NCBI RefSeq assembly: GCF_036669915.1
Contig: NC_089317.1
Location: 248,001-312,000 of the forward strand
Origin: Pocillopora verrucosa
Taxonomy: Eukaryota > Cnidaria > Anthozoa > Scleractinia > Pocilloporidae
Direction: 5' to 3'
Length of the DNA stretch: 64,000 bases
The notes under the pieces are model-generated. The model had not been told where the DNA came from, ran no database searches, and was given only the letters and a program-made list of their open reading frames with translations. Shown piece after piece: positions 44,470-54,315 of this stretch (positions within the stretch are counted from its first letter, which is position 1; each line of letters starts with the position of its first letter). The position numbers were made by a program, and so were the translations under genes.

Positions 44470-46035
44470 ATTACCCCCTTAGTTCAATTTAGCTTTAACA
44501 GAAATACAATGTTTCTATTACAGCTCGAGGAAAAGTTGCACAAGAATCACGTAAGCCCCACAGGGACGGTACATGGTCTGGGCATGATGGAAAGTAACCC
44601 TGTTGACGAGAGGTTGTGCTCAACAACTGCTGATGAAATAGGAACACATCACCGGCATTCAATCTCAGCTGAAGAAGTTATAGCAGAGTTAGATGGACCT
44701 ACATCTATCCCTGGGTTACTTGAAATGTTGAGAGAAAAAAACGAAAGGATTCAAGTGCTGGAAGATAATCTATCACGGGTAATTGTGAAAGTAAAATGTT
44801 ATTTTTTATGCAAAGAAAATTGGTGATTGAACCTTCGTCTGCTTCTTTTTAGCTTGAACAAACGTTAATGCAGGAAGGTACATCAAGGAGCTTGGCCATA
44901 AAAGCTGTCTCTGTCCCAAAGTAAGTTTATTCTTGCGCAATAGGTTCAAAAAATTCCATAGATGAGTCATAGCTCAAAAATCAAAGTGAGCGCGAACAAG
45001 TGTTAGGAATCATGTACCTAATGGAAGACCTGAGAAAATGCGTAACTCGAAAAATAAAATGGCGGGAAGATAGCACAATCCGTGTTGGGAAACGCGTTAC
45101 TCACCAATGCGCGGTGATAACAAATGAACGAAGAAAGCGCGGTGTAATTTGTGTTAATGCGCGAAAAAATCTTTCACCACAGTTCTAATGATGTGTTATG
45201 TATCTAATTCAGGGAAGCACGGATAGCGGCATTGGAAAAATCCATCCAGGAACGTGAAAAGATTATTGCTGAATGTAGAGCGGAAAATTTAAAATCCGTT
45301 GAAGAACTATACGTGGCCAACAGGCGCTGTGCTGATTTAGAATCTATGTAAGTGATAAGAATGAGTATTTTTACCTTCCATCGAACTATAGTGATTTTTA
45401 CCACAGGAACACTAACCTTTAATATTCCACCTTCTTCAACATAGAATAAAATCCCTTCACTCGCAGTTGGCGGAGAAGACAGCAACAATTAGAGTTCTTC
45501 AAAATAATAACAACGATGAACTGAGTGAGCCTGAATGGCCACTAGACCCAGCCTACTGTCGGACAGACTTCGCTCAAATGAGGGAACTGGCGCGAGATTC
45601 TTGTAAGTAAACTTGTACCTGAGGAGTACATTGTAATTACTTGAGCATTAAGAAAAACCTCATGAAAATTGTCTTAAATTGTTGATATGTTCTGTCCTTT
45701 GTTAGATGCAGAGTCACTTGATTCCGGAATGTCACTAACTAATGCACTAGATGCGAGACAAACAGATCCTGAATTCAAGGTACGGTGAAAAGTAAATAAT
45801 TAAATAATCAAGAAACAAGATCTTCATTAGTGCAGCCATGATATGATGTGGAAGTGAATTCTTGCGATAATCAGCTGAATACTGCAAGGATCCAGGAATA
45901 TCATTGAAATGTGTAACTTTATAGTCGGAACTGTATGTCAAACTACGAAAAATTCCTTTTTTTCTGTTTTGTTATTCATCTCCACAGACAATGGACGAAC
46001 CAGACGAGCTATCAGTTCACTTTTGGTCTGTGTAA
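37994..46035 (+). CDS. SAM domain plus angiomotin-like coiled-coil protein, 14 exons, 594 aa
   Basis: Exons: 37994-38069, 38380-38430, 40269-40625, 41270-41430, 41908-42052, 43220-43260, 43536-43605, 44095-44240, 44524-44778, 44853-44920, 45213-45347, 45445-45602, 45706-45779, 45988-46035. All junctions are GT-AG and in phase. Residues 1-65 are a SAM domain (VAHWLKEIGLPKYAKRF, GAVLLQMDDNLL, DLEITNVKDREILL). An acidic, probably disordered region spans ~85-165. From ~180 a long coiled coil follows angiomotin closely: TAYEELQISFKKRENLE, LLEMLREKNERIQVLE, and ANRRCADLESIIKSLHSQL with AEKTATIRVLQ. The last residues SVHFWSV make a hydrophobic-x-hydrophobic PDZ ligand, as in vertebrate angiomotins. 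Angiomotins scaffold junctions and actin and restrain YAP; here no PPxY or LPxY motif is visible. The join of SAM and coil exons rests on phase and needs transcript proof. Confidence 0.78.
40791..41120. mobile_element. DNA transposon fragment (MITE) with AGGGACCTTAAGCA termini
   Basis: Ends are AGGGACCTTAAGCA and TGCTTAAGGTCCCT, exact inverted repeats. The interior shares CAGCACGTGCGTTTT and TTTGTACATTTCTTAGCC with 17106-17472. It lies in intron 3 of the SAM-angiomotin gene. A TTA or ATTA target-site duplication is possible at the edges but not clear. Confidence 0.78.
44328..44480 (+). ncRNA. Hammerhead-like motif plus Penelope-type tail
   Basis: CTGACGA at 44332-44338, GGGC-TAAC-GCTC (a four-base-pair stem and loop), then GAAACGTC at 44352-44359. 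AGC after the cleavage box can pair with GCT before the first box (stem I), and ACGT is self-complementary, as in dimer-acting type I hammerheads. A conserved tail follows (GGTGGCCAATTTACGTTGTA, then CCGACGCAGCACCACAG), also present at 52830-52960 (inverted) and in the 53.6-53.9 kb element. It lies in intron 8 of the SAM-angiomotin gene. Confidence 0.5.
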
Positions 46036-49000
46036 CAATTACGATTCGGAAAGGTCATACAGACTTCATCCAAGTGTCGTCTCGGATATTCGGATCAGAA
46101 TATTATTTCTTACGAACTTCCTTTGAAATGATCAAGCCTAGACCTCAAAAGTCGAGATCTCAAAATTTTAAGGCACAAGGAAAGACGAAATGTTCTGAGA
46201 CAATCCATTTTAAGGAAGACCAACCCACTCAGAAGTCTCCTGTTGGAGGGGATTAATTTGGACAATACTCTCCTGGAACACTATGCAGTATCACTGCCAT
46301 GTCTATTGTAAGATGGGGGGAGGGAAGGGGAGGGGGGGCTCAATCGATTTGCTTTGCTAGAGGTATATCACCTCTTCACCAAGAATTATTAATCAAATCA
46401 TCAAGGATATTGGCTGTGAAGCAGAGCATCCTATCATATGATAAATTAAAGGCATTTTTTAAGAATTCTTGTTCATCGAGAGCGCCCTCGGTTTTGTTTT
46501 TCCTGATGTACCAGTTCGCCCAGGTTTAAGTGAATTTCTCTTCGTTCGCAGTCTATCAGCGCCGGGTGAACGACTCACTTCTCTCTCTGCCATATCTTTT
46601 TCCAAGCTCGCTAAGAAAAAAACAAGATTGAAAAAAGAAAAAAAAAACTTACCATCTCTCTTATTTCTGTAAGATTGAAGTAGTAATGGTTCCTTGGTAA
46701 TAGTTTTTATCAAAGTAAAAGACACTACTGGAGAAATTCATTTTCGCTTCATTACCCACCCCACCCCCTTGCGTTTTGAGTGAAAACAAAAACAGTAAAA
46801 GCTGACCAAGTGGACAACTGATGATGGGCCGGTTATTTAGACAAAGTTTGACCGTTGTTTAACAAAACTGTGCACTAAGCTATCCACAATTTAGCTGAAC
46901 CTCTTACCTGTATACTTTATTTTGTGAACTGTGTCAAGAGGACCAAAAATTAGCAGTGGAAATAAAATTTATCTGATTACAGTCAACTCTCTTATAAAGA
47001 AAACCTGAGGCTCACTGCTTGCGCAAAATCGCGGTTTGGGTTAGACCTCGTGTAAATAACCGGCCCGATATGTTTTACAAGGCTGTGATTATGTGACTTT
47101 ATAAAGATCATTTTCTTACCTAGAAAATGGTCAGTGATAATAGATTTATCCCTAAGAAGAGGTTTGTAAAAGGATTTTCCATTTTCCCCTGAAAAGAAAA
47201 ATTACAAGTAAAAATTCAAGATCACGTACTTAAACTTTTTTTCAGAATAAATTCTAAATGCCTGGAAATGTAAGTATTAACCTTGCCAGGGATACATATT
47301 ACGCAGTTCGCAGAACCACATAGGAATACACTCGAAAGCGAAAACTCAAACCATTTATTTTCAGGGATTCCAATGATAATCCACAAATGTTCCATAATCG
47401 AACCGAGTAAACATCCAATTTTGACAATAGAGTAGATTTTCGACTGTTTCAAGTTTGACCAACAACAACAACGATTTTAGGTAACAAAATATGCCAGTAT
47501 AAACACGACTAGTTCTTTTTCGACAAACACTTGGTCCGTTTCGCGGACGTTGACGTAAAAAATGTAGGCACGCAATGGGAGTACAACACAGCATAACGTA
47601 CTTTCCATTTGTATTAGGACGTATTTTCCTCTGGGTTTTAAGAAATTTGTGGCATAAGATTCTTGAGGCTGATGTTGTAGATATTTTGGATGACCGGTTA
47701 CTTCACACAGATCCACTTCAGCTGAAGAAAAAAAAAGGGGCAGAATCCATCACAGCTTCTGCATTGGCGTTACTTGTTATTCATTTTGAACTATTTGGTG
47801 TTATTTATCGTATGACAAACCATTTCTTAAGAAATGCTTCAATAAAAGTATACAGCATGTAAATTCTATATAAAACTCCTGTAAAAATCTTGCGTTTTGA
47901 TTGGCTGACATTTGCCGCCCCATCTTGCCGCATGCGTATTAGACTATTGCTACATGAGGATGAGCGGCGATATGAGCCACATCACGTAAGTGCGCAGATA
48001 TCCATAAGTGTGACCCCACCCACTCCTCCCCCATTTATTTGAAAAATCCTGGAGTCGGAACAAAATATGATTGTCACAAATATTATATTTTAATCACCTT
48101 GCATTTCACACTTGCACAGCTTTTTGATACAATCTAACAACAGCTTGAGCTTGCAATCGGTGTTAAACAACACTTCCTCTTGTTCTGCGAAAAACAATAC
48201 CTCTATGAAAGGTTAAGCGGCCAATACTCTGAGCAGTTATGGAGCTCGTTGCAGCTGAAACACGTTTCCTAAGACCTTTTCACAAAATTTATACTTGGTA
48301 ATCCTTGGACCCCTATGAGCGACCAGCATCTAATTTTTTCCTACAATATCACTCCTGAATCAAACATTTAGATCATGAATATAAAGGAAATGATCACCAA
48401 CTTAAGAAGCTCTTGATTATTAAACAAGTTCTCCTTGTCAGCTCACAAGGAAATCTATAGAGAACAGCATGGCCAAAATACATACAGAGGTGTGCTAAAG
48501 GGTGTAAAGAGTTTAAGTATTCACTGAAATATCGTGACTAAACTATACTCCAGAAACCCTTAATGATACCAAACTTTAACGAGCACTCCTCTTTACCTGA
48601 CAAAGTTCAAATGTGAAGAGCCTTTTAGATATTTGTTTAATTTCTGTCTACTTTGAAGATCCTTAATAACTTTTTCAGTCATCTATGAAAGAAGCTGCAT
48701 TTATGTTGTACTTATGTTTGCTAGATACCTTCACTGATAAAGTTGCAGACTTACCCCCATAAACGACTGTAATAAACATTTTTCTCAGAGCTTCACTTGG
48801 TGCCTCTTATTCAACTAATTTCATCCGACAAGTTCAGGATCTTAAGTAATGTAATTAATTTTGGAATCTTCTCTTGCTAACGAGGTGCTAATTAAATTCT
48901 TTGCAAATTGTTTTTTTCAAAATTGTTTTGATCTACAAAAGCCTGAAAGAACATCAACTCACGGATTACGTGGAAACAGAAATTCATCGAATATTGAAAA

Positions 49001-49643
49001 GCTTCCGTAAAATGTGTCTTTAATACAGCCTTGTCATAATTTCTTTATTAAGTCTTCCTGGATGTCCTTATAAAAGCTCATCCGTGGCTAAAATTGATGT
49101 TGACTTTGGGAAACTGTTTTAAACGTTTTAATTCCAAAAGGATTAACATCATGAATGGCGCCAAAATACCTGATAAGTCTTCTGAGGAAACAATATAAAT
49201 GTCACTTGTCAAACGGAGACATCAGTCTAAATGATTTATTCCCTCAACCGCGGATCAATTTGTTATATCGAAGTCAATGGGGAGAGGTTTAACAAAGACT
49301 GAATAACCTCGATGGTGAACCGAGGAAAATGTTCTGCTCGCTTTCCATGGCGTATTGATCGAAAAAGGTTTGCAGTCTCAAAATACACGACTTCTATACG
49401 ATATTTCAATATCACTGTCAGTTACGTTGTCCTAGCAACTACTAATGTCCTTCCCAGATCTACCACGGTGAGATCACAGAAAGTCGCAGGAACGAGCGAG
49501 AACTGGTGACGCTTTTCGTGCAGGTAATGCTACCAGTTGTTTGCGAAGACTTTCGCCTATTGTCCCTATCCATTCAGAAGAGCTGCTAAAAATTTTTTGC
49601 ATTATTAGAAGGAGAACATTTTTTTCGCGGGTTAACAGAAAGG
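46036..49643. other. 3.6-kb spacer, no gene seen
   Basis: Convergent region between the SAM-angiomotin gene and the GPCR; both 3' UTRs are expected at its edges. Open frames on both strands (for example around 46459-46725 and 47477-47862) overlap each other and match nothing recognisable. An inverted copy of repeat family 1 lies at 48290-48480. Confidence 0.5.
48290..48480 (-). repeat. Dispersed repeat family 1, inverted copy
   Basis: Carries GAGCGACCAGCATCTAATTT, TAAAGGAAATGATCACCAAC and GAACAGCATGGCC, the reverse of the order seen at 29790-29990 and 57045-57250. Confidence 0.65.
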
Positions 49644-51849
49644 TTAATCCACAGAATTTTCTAATTTAGCAGCGTTATGAGAGCGAAAACATGGAATTAC
49701 TGCCTGAAACCCACTTCTGAATTTCCGGTAAGTCAGGGTATATATAAATGGGTTGCAACCGCTGTTCAACATAGCCAGCGTGGTGGTGATGATGTGGTAA
49801 CTGTCGGGGAATGGGCACAAGCCGTTTGTAAAGGTTAAACACATCATTCCAATAAAATGAGGAAACCAACAGAGAAGGAACGTGCCATTTACCACAAGCA
49901 GGATAAACGTGATCTTCATCTCCTTCCTAAAGAACACATTAAAGATAAAATGTTTATTCCTTACAGTGGGCGACCGTAAGTCAAAAATCACAGGATGAGA
50001 GGGGGGTACCATTTGACCATTTTTTCTACTTATAGGTTGAAATACTAATTCTTTTTCAGTACTACTTTTGAAATTATTTCACAGTTGGAAAACACAACTG
50101 GAACCCTTACCCTCAGAAATAACAAAGGAGAGTTTTATGGAAGGGGATAAGAAGGGTGCACAGGGGAGGTAACAAACAAGGGGCACAGGGAAGGTAACAA
50201 ACAGAAACAAGGGTTTGTCCACTGATCAACTTAAAAGTTGAAGTAATTGGTTCAAGACTTGCCTCTTATGTCGCCCGTCTCCCTTTTTCCGCTCGTTCAT
50301 CCATCCGCGCATTCGAGCGAGGGGTTCCGGCAGCCCGGCGGTAGCTGTTATTGTTCGGGAAAGAGGGTATCTCTTTCCCTCGGTTTCTTCTGGAATAACC
50401 GTCGATTCCTTCCTTGGAGAGATATCCTCTGTCCAGCGGTTTATTACCGGTGCAGCGACGTCAACTTTATTAACACCAGTTCTACGAGAGGAAGGGATAC
50501 TAAAGTTCCTGGGGTGTTTGCCTTTTCCAGCCATTTTAGAGCAACCTTTGGCTGCTACGACAGTATTTAATTGAGCCACTCCACTTGTACTCGAGGGAAC
50601 GACTCTAGATGAGGATTTTCTCTTTGTTTCTTTTTTCCGAATCGTAGATGTCGAACTCAGCTCAGAGTCACGTTCAATCTCATCATGGTGTTCTTCCATT
50701 TTAAGTGAGGTCGATTCAGATTTTTCCGGCCCGATATGACATTCCTCAAAGACACTTTTCTCCCACCTCTTCTTTGAATTTGAAATGAATACATGATTTT
50801 CTTTTCCGCGAACATATTTTCCTGAATTATCGCAATTTTTATCGAAAGCTTCTTCCGTGCTACTCGTACCAGGCTTCACATTCGACCCACTAAATCGGCC
50901 AACCGTGACACGTGGTTCCTCGCGCGCTTTACGACGAGCGGTTTTCAAGACACTTGAGTAACACAGCACCACGACGATCACGGGTGTCACGAAACTTGTC
51001 GCGCTAAGAAACATCGTGTAACTCTTATCGCTTTCCCATTGGACTGTACAGATGAACTCATAAGGCAAATAAACATACCTGCAACAACATGAATCGAAGT
51101 TAGCTGAAAATACAAATGTGTTTCTCTGTAGAGCGTTAAGTTACGGAAGAGTTTCGGTATTTCTCGGCCCAGTTCAATATGTCGAAAACGCACGCGCGCT
51201 TGAAAATCGCTGATTCATCCCAGAAGAAGGAAGATGAACTCTCGAATGAATGAATGAATGAAAAGCTAAACTGAGGGGAAAATTTAATTTTGCGCGAATA
51301 TTGGTCACTAAAAAAATGATTGCTCAATGCTTACACCGTAGTTAATGATTGAAGGCCCAGAAAAATGCAGATCAGATCTAGAAGATAAAAATCAACTGAT
51401 TTCACAAACCTTGACCAACCAAACACAGGAAGAATCGCCACAAATAGAGCATGTATCCAGATGTAAACCAATGTAAACCTTGCTCTTCTGACAGTCAACC
51501 AATTTCTGTACTGGAGTGGGTATACAATTGATAGCCATCTATCAACAGATACTGCTGTTAGCGTCAAAACAGATGTCACACAGAAGAGCGAGTTGGTCAA
51601 CCCACTTATTACACAAAGAGATTCACCAAACAGCCATAGTTTGTGAAAAGCTGAAGCAGCTATCAGAGGCATCCCAATGATCGACTGCAAGAGATCTGCC
51701 ACAGCGAGATTTGCCAGAAACATTCCAGTTTCATTCCGTAACGGTTTGTAACGGATTATCACGAATAAGGTCATAACGTTTCCAATCACACCGATTATTA
51801 TAATTCCGCTTATAACGATTCCCGTGATGAAACCGATATCGACTGGCAT
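49644..51849 (-). CDS. Class A (rhodopsin-type) orphan GPCR, 3 exons, 512 aa
   Basis: Exons on minus: 51849-51410, 51078-50263, 49926-49644. Seven membrane helices can be placed: TM1 with GN (N24), TM2 LAVAD (D52), a TM3 start with C79, TM4 FGW at its end, TM5 SFVTPVIVVVLCY, TM6 with CWFP, and TM7 NSGCNPFIYTLTY with the NPxxY motif. The DRY box is DRW (103-105). A second conserved cysteine in loop 2 (FIC, 157) can bond with C79. The third cytoplasmic loop is about 225 residues and rich in Ser, Lys and Arg. The N-terminus is only a few residues. Intron 2 has a GC donor (AG|GCAAGT) and keeps frame with the acceptor at 49927. Amine-receptor or GPR161/GPR52-like affinities are possible; the ligand is unknown. 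Confidence 0.85.
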
Positions 51850-54315
51850 GATATGCGATAAGTATCTTACCAGCACGGTCAAAAATACATTTAAGTTATT
51901 ACTGCACGATGGAATTTAGGTCTGTGAATGGATATAGATGATGAGAGGAAATTAGGCCATGAAAAAAGCCATGCAGAGAAACTATTCCTGTTTTTCGATC
52001 TGCTCAAGTCTTGTGATTCTTTCAGCGTTATACAGATGCCTTTAGAAGAATAATCTACGTCAGTAATCGGACGTATCTTTGTTCTAAAGAAGAATGGAAG
52101 AGGAATGAAAAAAAAATGTTATTGATGTTTCACGTGTTCCGTTTGGCTGTATTTCCTTGATCAAAAAATACCTTTTATCAATAGCAATGGGTTATAACAA
52201 GTATCGCGTTAAAATTGAACATCCACACTTGTTCCAGAACGTGATCGAAATGCTTTCCTTCGCCGATTCACAGCGGAAGAGTTTCTTTATCCGAATAAAA
52301 CGCCGCTAGTTAAATAAGGACTTGTTAGAGCGAGGAAAGTTCCGAAGGCCTTTTCCACGAGATGCCACCTAAAGAATACCGCTTTCGTCTCTATATTCAT
52401 GGTCTCCAATCCAGCTGCGCCTCTTTTTCTTTTCTCCTCATCGTCCGCAGAACATTTTGGATCACATTTTCAAAATAAAAATTCAAAGAATGGAAAATAT
52501 TGTTCTCAGATATGACAGATGGCAGAAATGGCTTCCTCGACTAAAAAAACTTCTTGCATGAACGAATCTTTATCCTCCACGAAGTGAAAAATAATTATAA
52601 CAAGAGCTAATCGGCTATTGTTACTATTGTCATGAAAAGGGATAACCATGAAACACCACACACATCGGAAGCAAGAAAATGCTTTTCTATTGGTAGTTTT
52701 GGTCATTTTTTTTCAATAATTTTAATGATCTTAAATTTAAGAAATGAACTTATACTTTAGCGCATCATGTTTTCTTCGTCAAAGTAAACTCGTACATTTC
52801 TTCCAAATAAAGGGGGCAAGTTTCTAAAGAAGCCGTGGTGCTGCGTCGGTGGGAGAGTATAACAAGGTAATTTTGTATTATCGACCGAGTTGATAACGTA
52901 AATTGGCCACTGTTAAAAGTTTCAAGCGTTCTCCTCTCGTCAACTCAGTTAATAACACCGAATTACATTTCTTCAAAAGTTTGTTTGTTTGATATTGTCA
53001 GAATGTATTAACGATGCTTTTTCAGTTTTTTTCCCTTGAAAACGATCTTGGCCATTTACAAACAGCTGCTAGATTCCGTAAATTTGCGTTTCCAGTAAAT
53101 GATGAAACATAAAGAGTTATCCAAAGGAAAGCGTGGGCTGATGAGAGGGGGTTGGAGCCTAGGACAGGACATTGAGACGAGGCGACAATCGCGTCTTGTG
53201 TTCCCTCACGTAAAGGAGAAAAAAAACTCACTGGCGGCTGTAACTCACCTTACCTCATTCTCATTTGAGGAGTCCTCATTTCTTTGGTCACGTGGTCGGC
53301 GACACGAAAGACCGTAAGAAAAACCGAGAGGCGCTGAGAACGAGATTGGCCCGTCCCATATCTCTTTTAGATTAGTGGTTTGCGCATACTCGGTATAACA
53401 GTGAAAGCTTATGTTTCAAGACAGATCATCTTAGCGCTGAAAATAACATATTTTCAAAATTATCAAATACAGGAAGGGAGTCAATATTCTATGCAAGTGA
53501 CCGACGAGGTCCTTAGATGCAATACGGGATCAGAAACCATCCAGAAGTTCTCCTCGCAAATTTAATACGACTTTGTCATCTTTCAAGTAAATCAAGCAAC
53601 CAAGGTAATTCAGTCTTGTCAACTGAGTTGATAATGTAAATTGGCCACTGTGAAGAGTCTACAAGCTGACGTTTCGAGCGTTATCCCTTCGTCAGAGTGA
53701 ATGGGGGGAGGGGAGGGGTTTTAGGGAGCCCTTATTCGCTTTGACGAAGGGCTAACGCTCGAAACGTCAGCTTCGAAACTCTTAACGGTGGCCAATTTAC
53801 GTTATCAACTCAGTTGGCAATACTAAATTACCCTGTTACACTCTCACACCGACGCAGCACAACAGTATCTTTAGAAACTTCCCCCTTTGATCAAACAGAC
53901 AAGCCTGTTGGCGGTAACATCAAGCAAACAATCAAGCCTTGGCATCCCTCCCTGGGATCTATCGCTAGCCGCTTTTGCACGGGAAACCAAAATCGATGTC
54001 TTTCTTGAAAAAAGCTCTCGTTTAAAACAAGACGGTAAAGTTTCCAACATGTGCGCATATAAGAGGCTTTCTGCGTAGTCAGACCCGTTTCTTCTTATTT
54101 AAGACAGAAGATCTGAAGATGCGTCCTACAGATGTTACAGGATTCAAGTTCTTTTGCTTCCCTCTCGCAGCTTGTGCCACTCAGAAACGAACCAGCCACG
54201 CTTCTGCCAAATATAATAACTTCCGTATTTTAGGTATAGCCTGTTGAGAGAATACCAGAAGAAAACAGTTTGCTCCTGTTGAACAAGTAGCAGAAAAAAA
54301 CTACAAATAGTTTGC
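51850..54315. other. Spacer between GPCR start and PARL 3' end
   Basis: No supported exon. The part next to 51850 should hold the GPCR promoter. An inverted Penelope-type tail lies at about 52830-52960 (CTGCGTCGGTGGGAGAGTAT, GAGTTGATAACGTAAATTGG) without its hammerhead boxes, and a palindromic element lies at 53602-53880. Confidence 0.5.
53602..53880. mobile_element. Palindromic Penelope-type terminal repeat pair with two hammerhead-like motifs
   Basis: Left arm (minus) and right arm (plus) are inverted copies meeting near 53700-53740. The left, read on minus, has an intact CTGACGA, GGGATAACGCTC, GAAACGTC series (53695 down to about 53667). The right has TTGACGA, GGGCTAACGCTC, GAAACGTC (53741-53768). 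Outer ends carry the GGTGGCCAATTTACGTTATC tail found at 44 kb. No reverse transcriptase is left between the arms, so it is a solo or collapsed copy. Confidence 0.6.
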
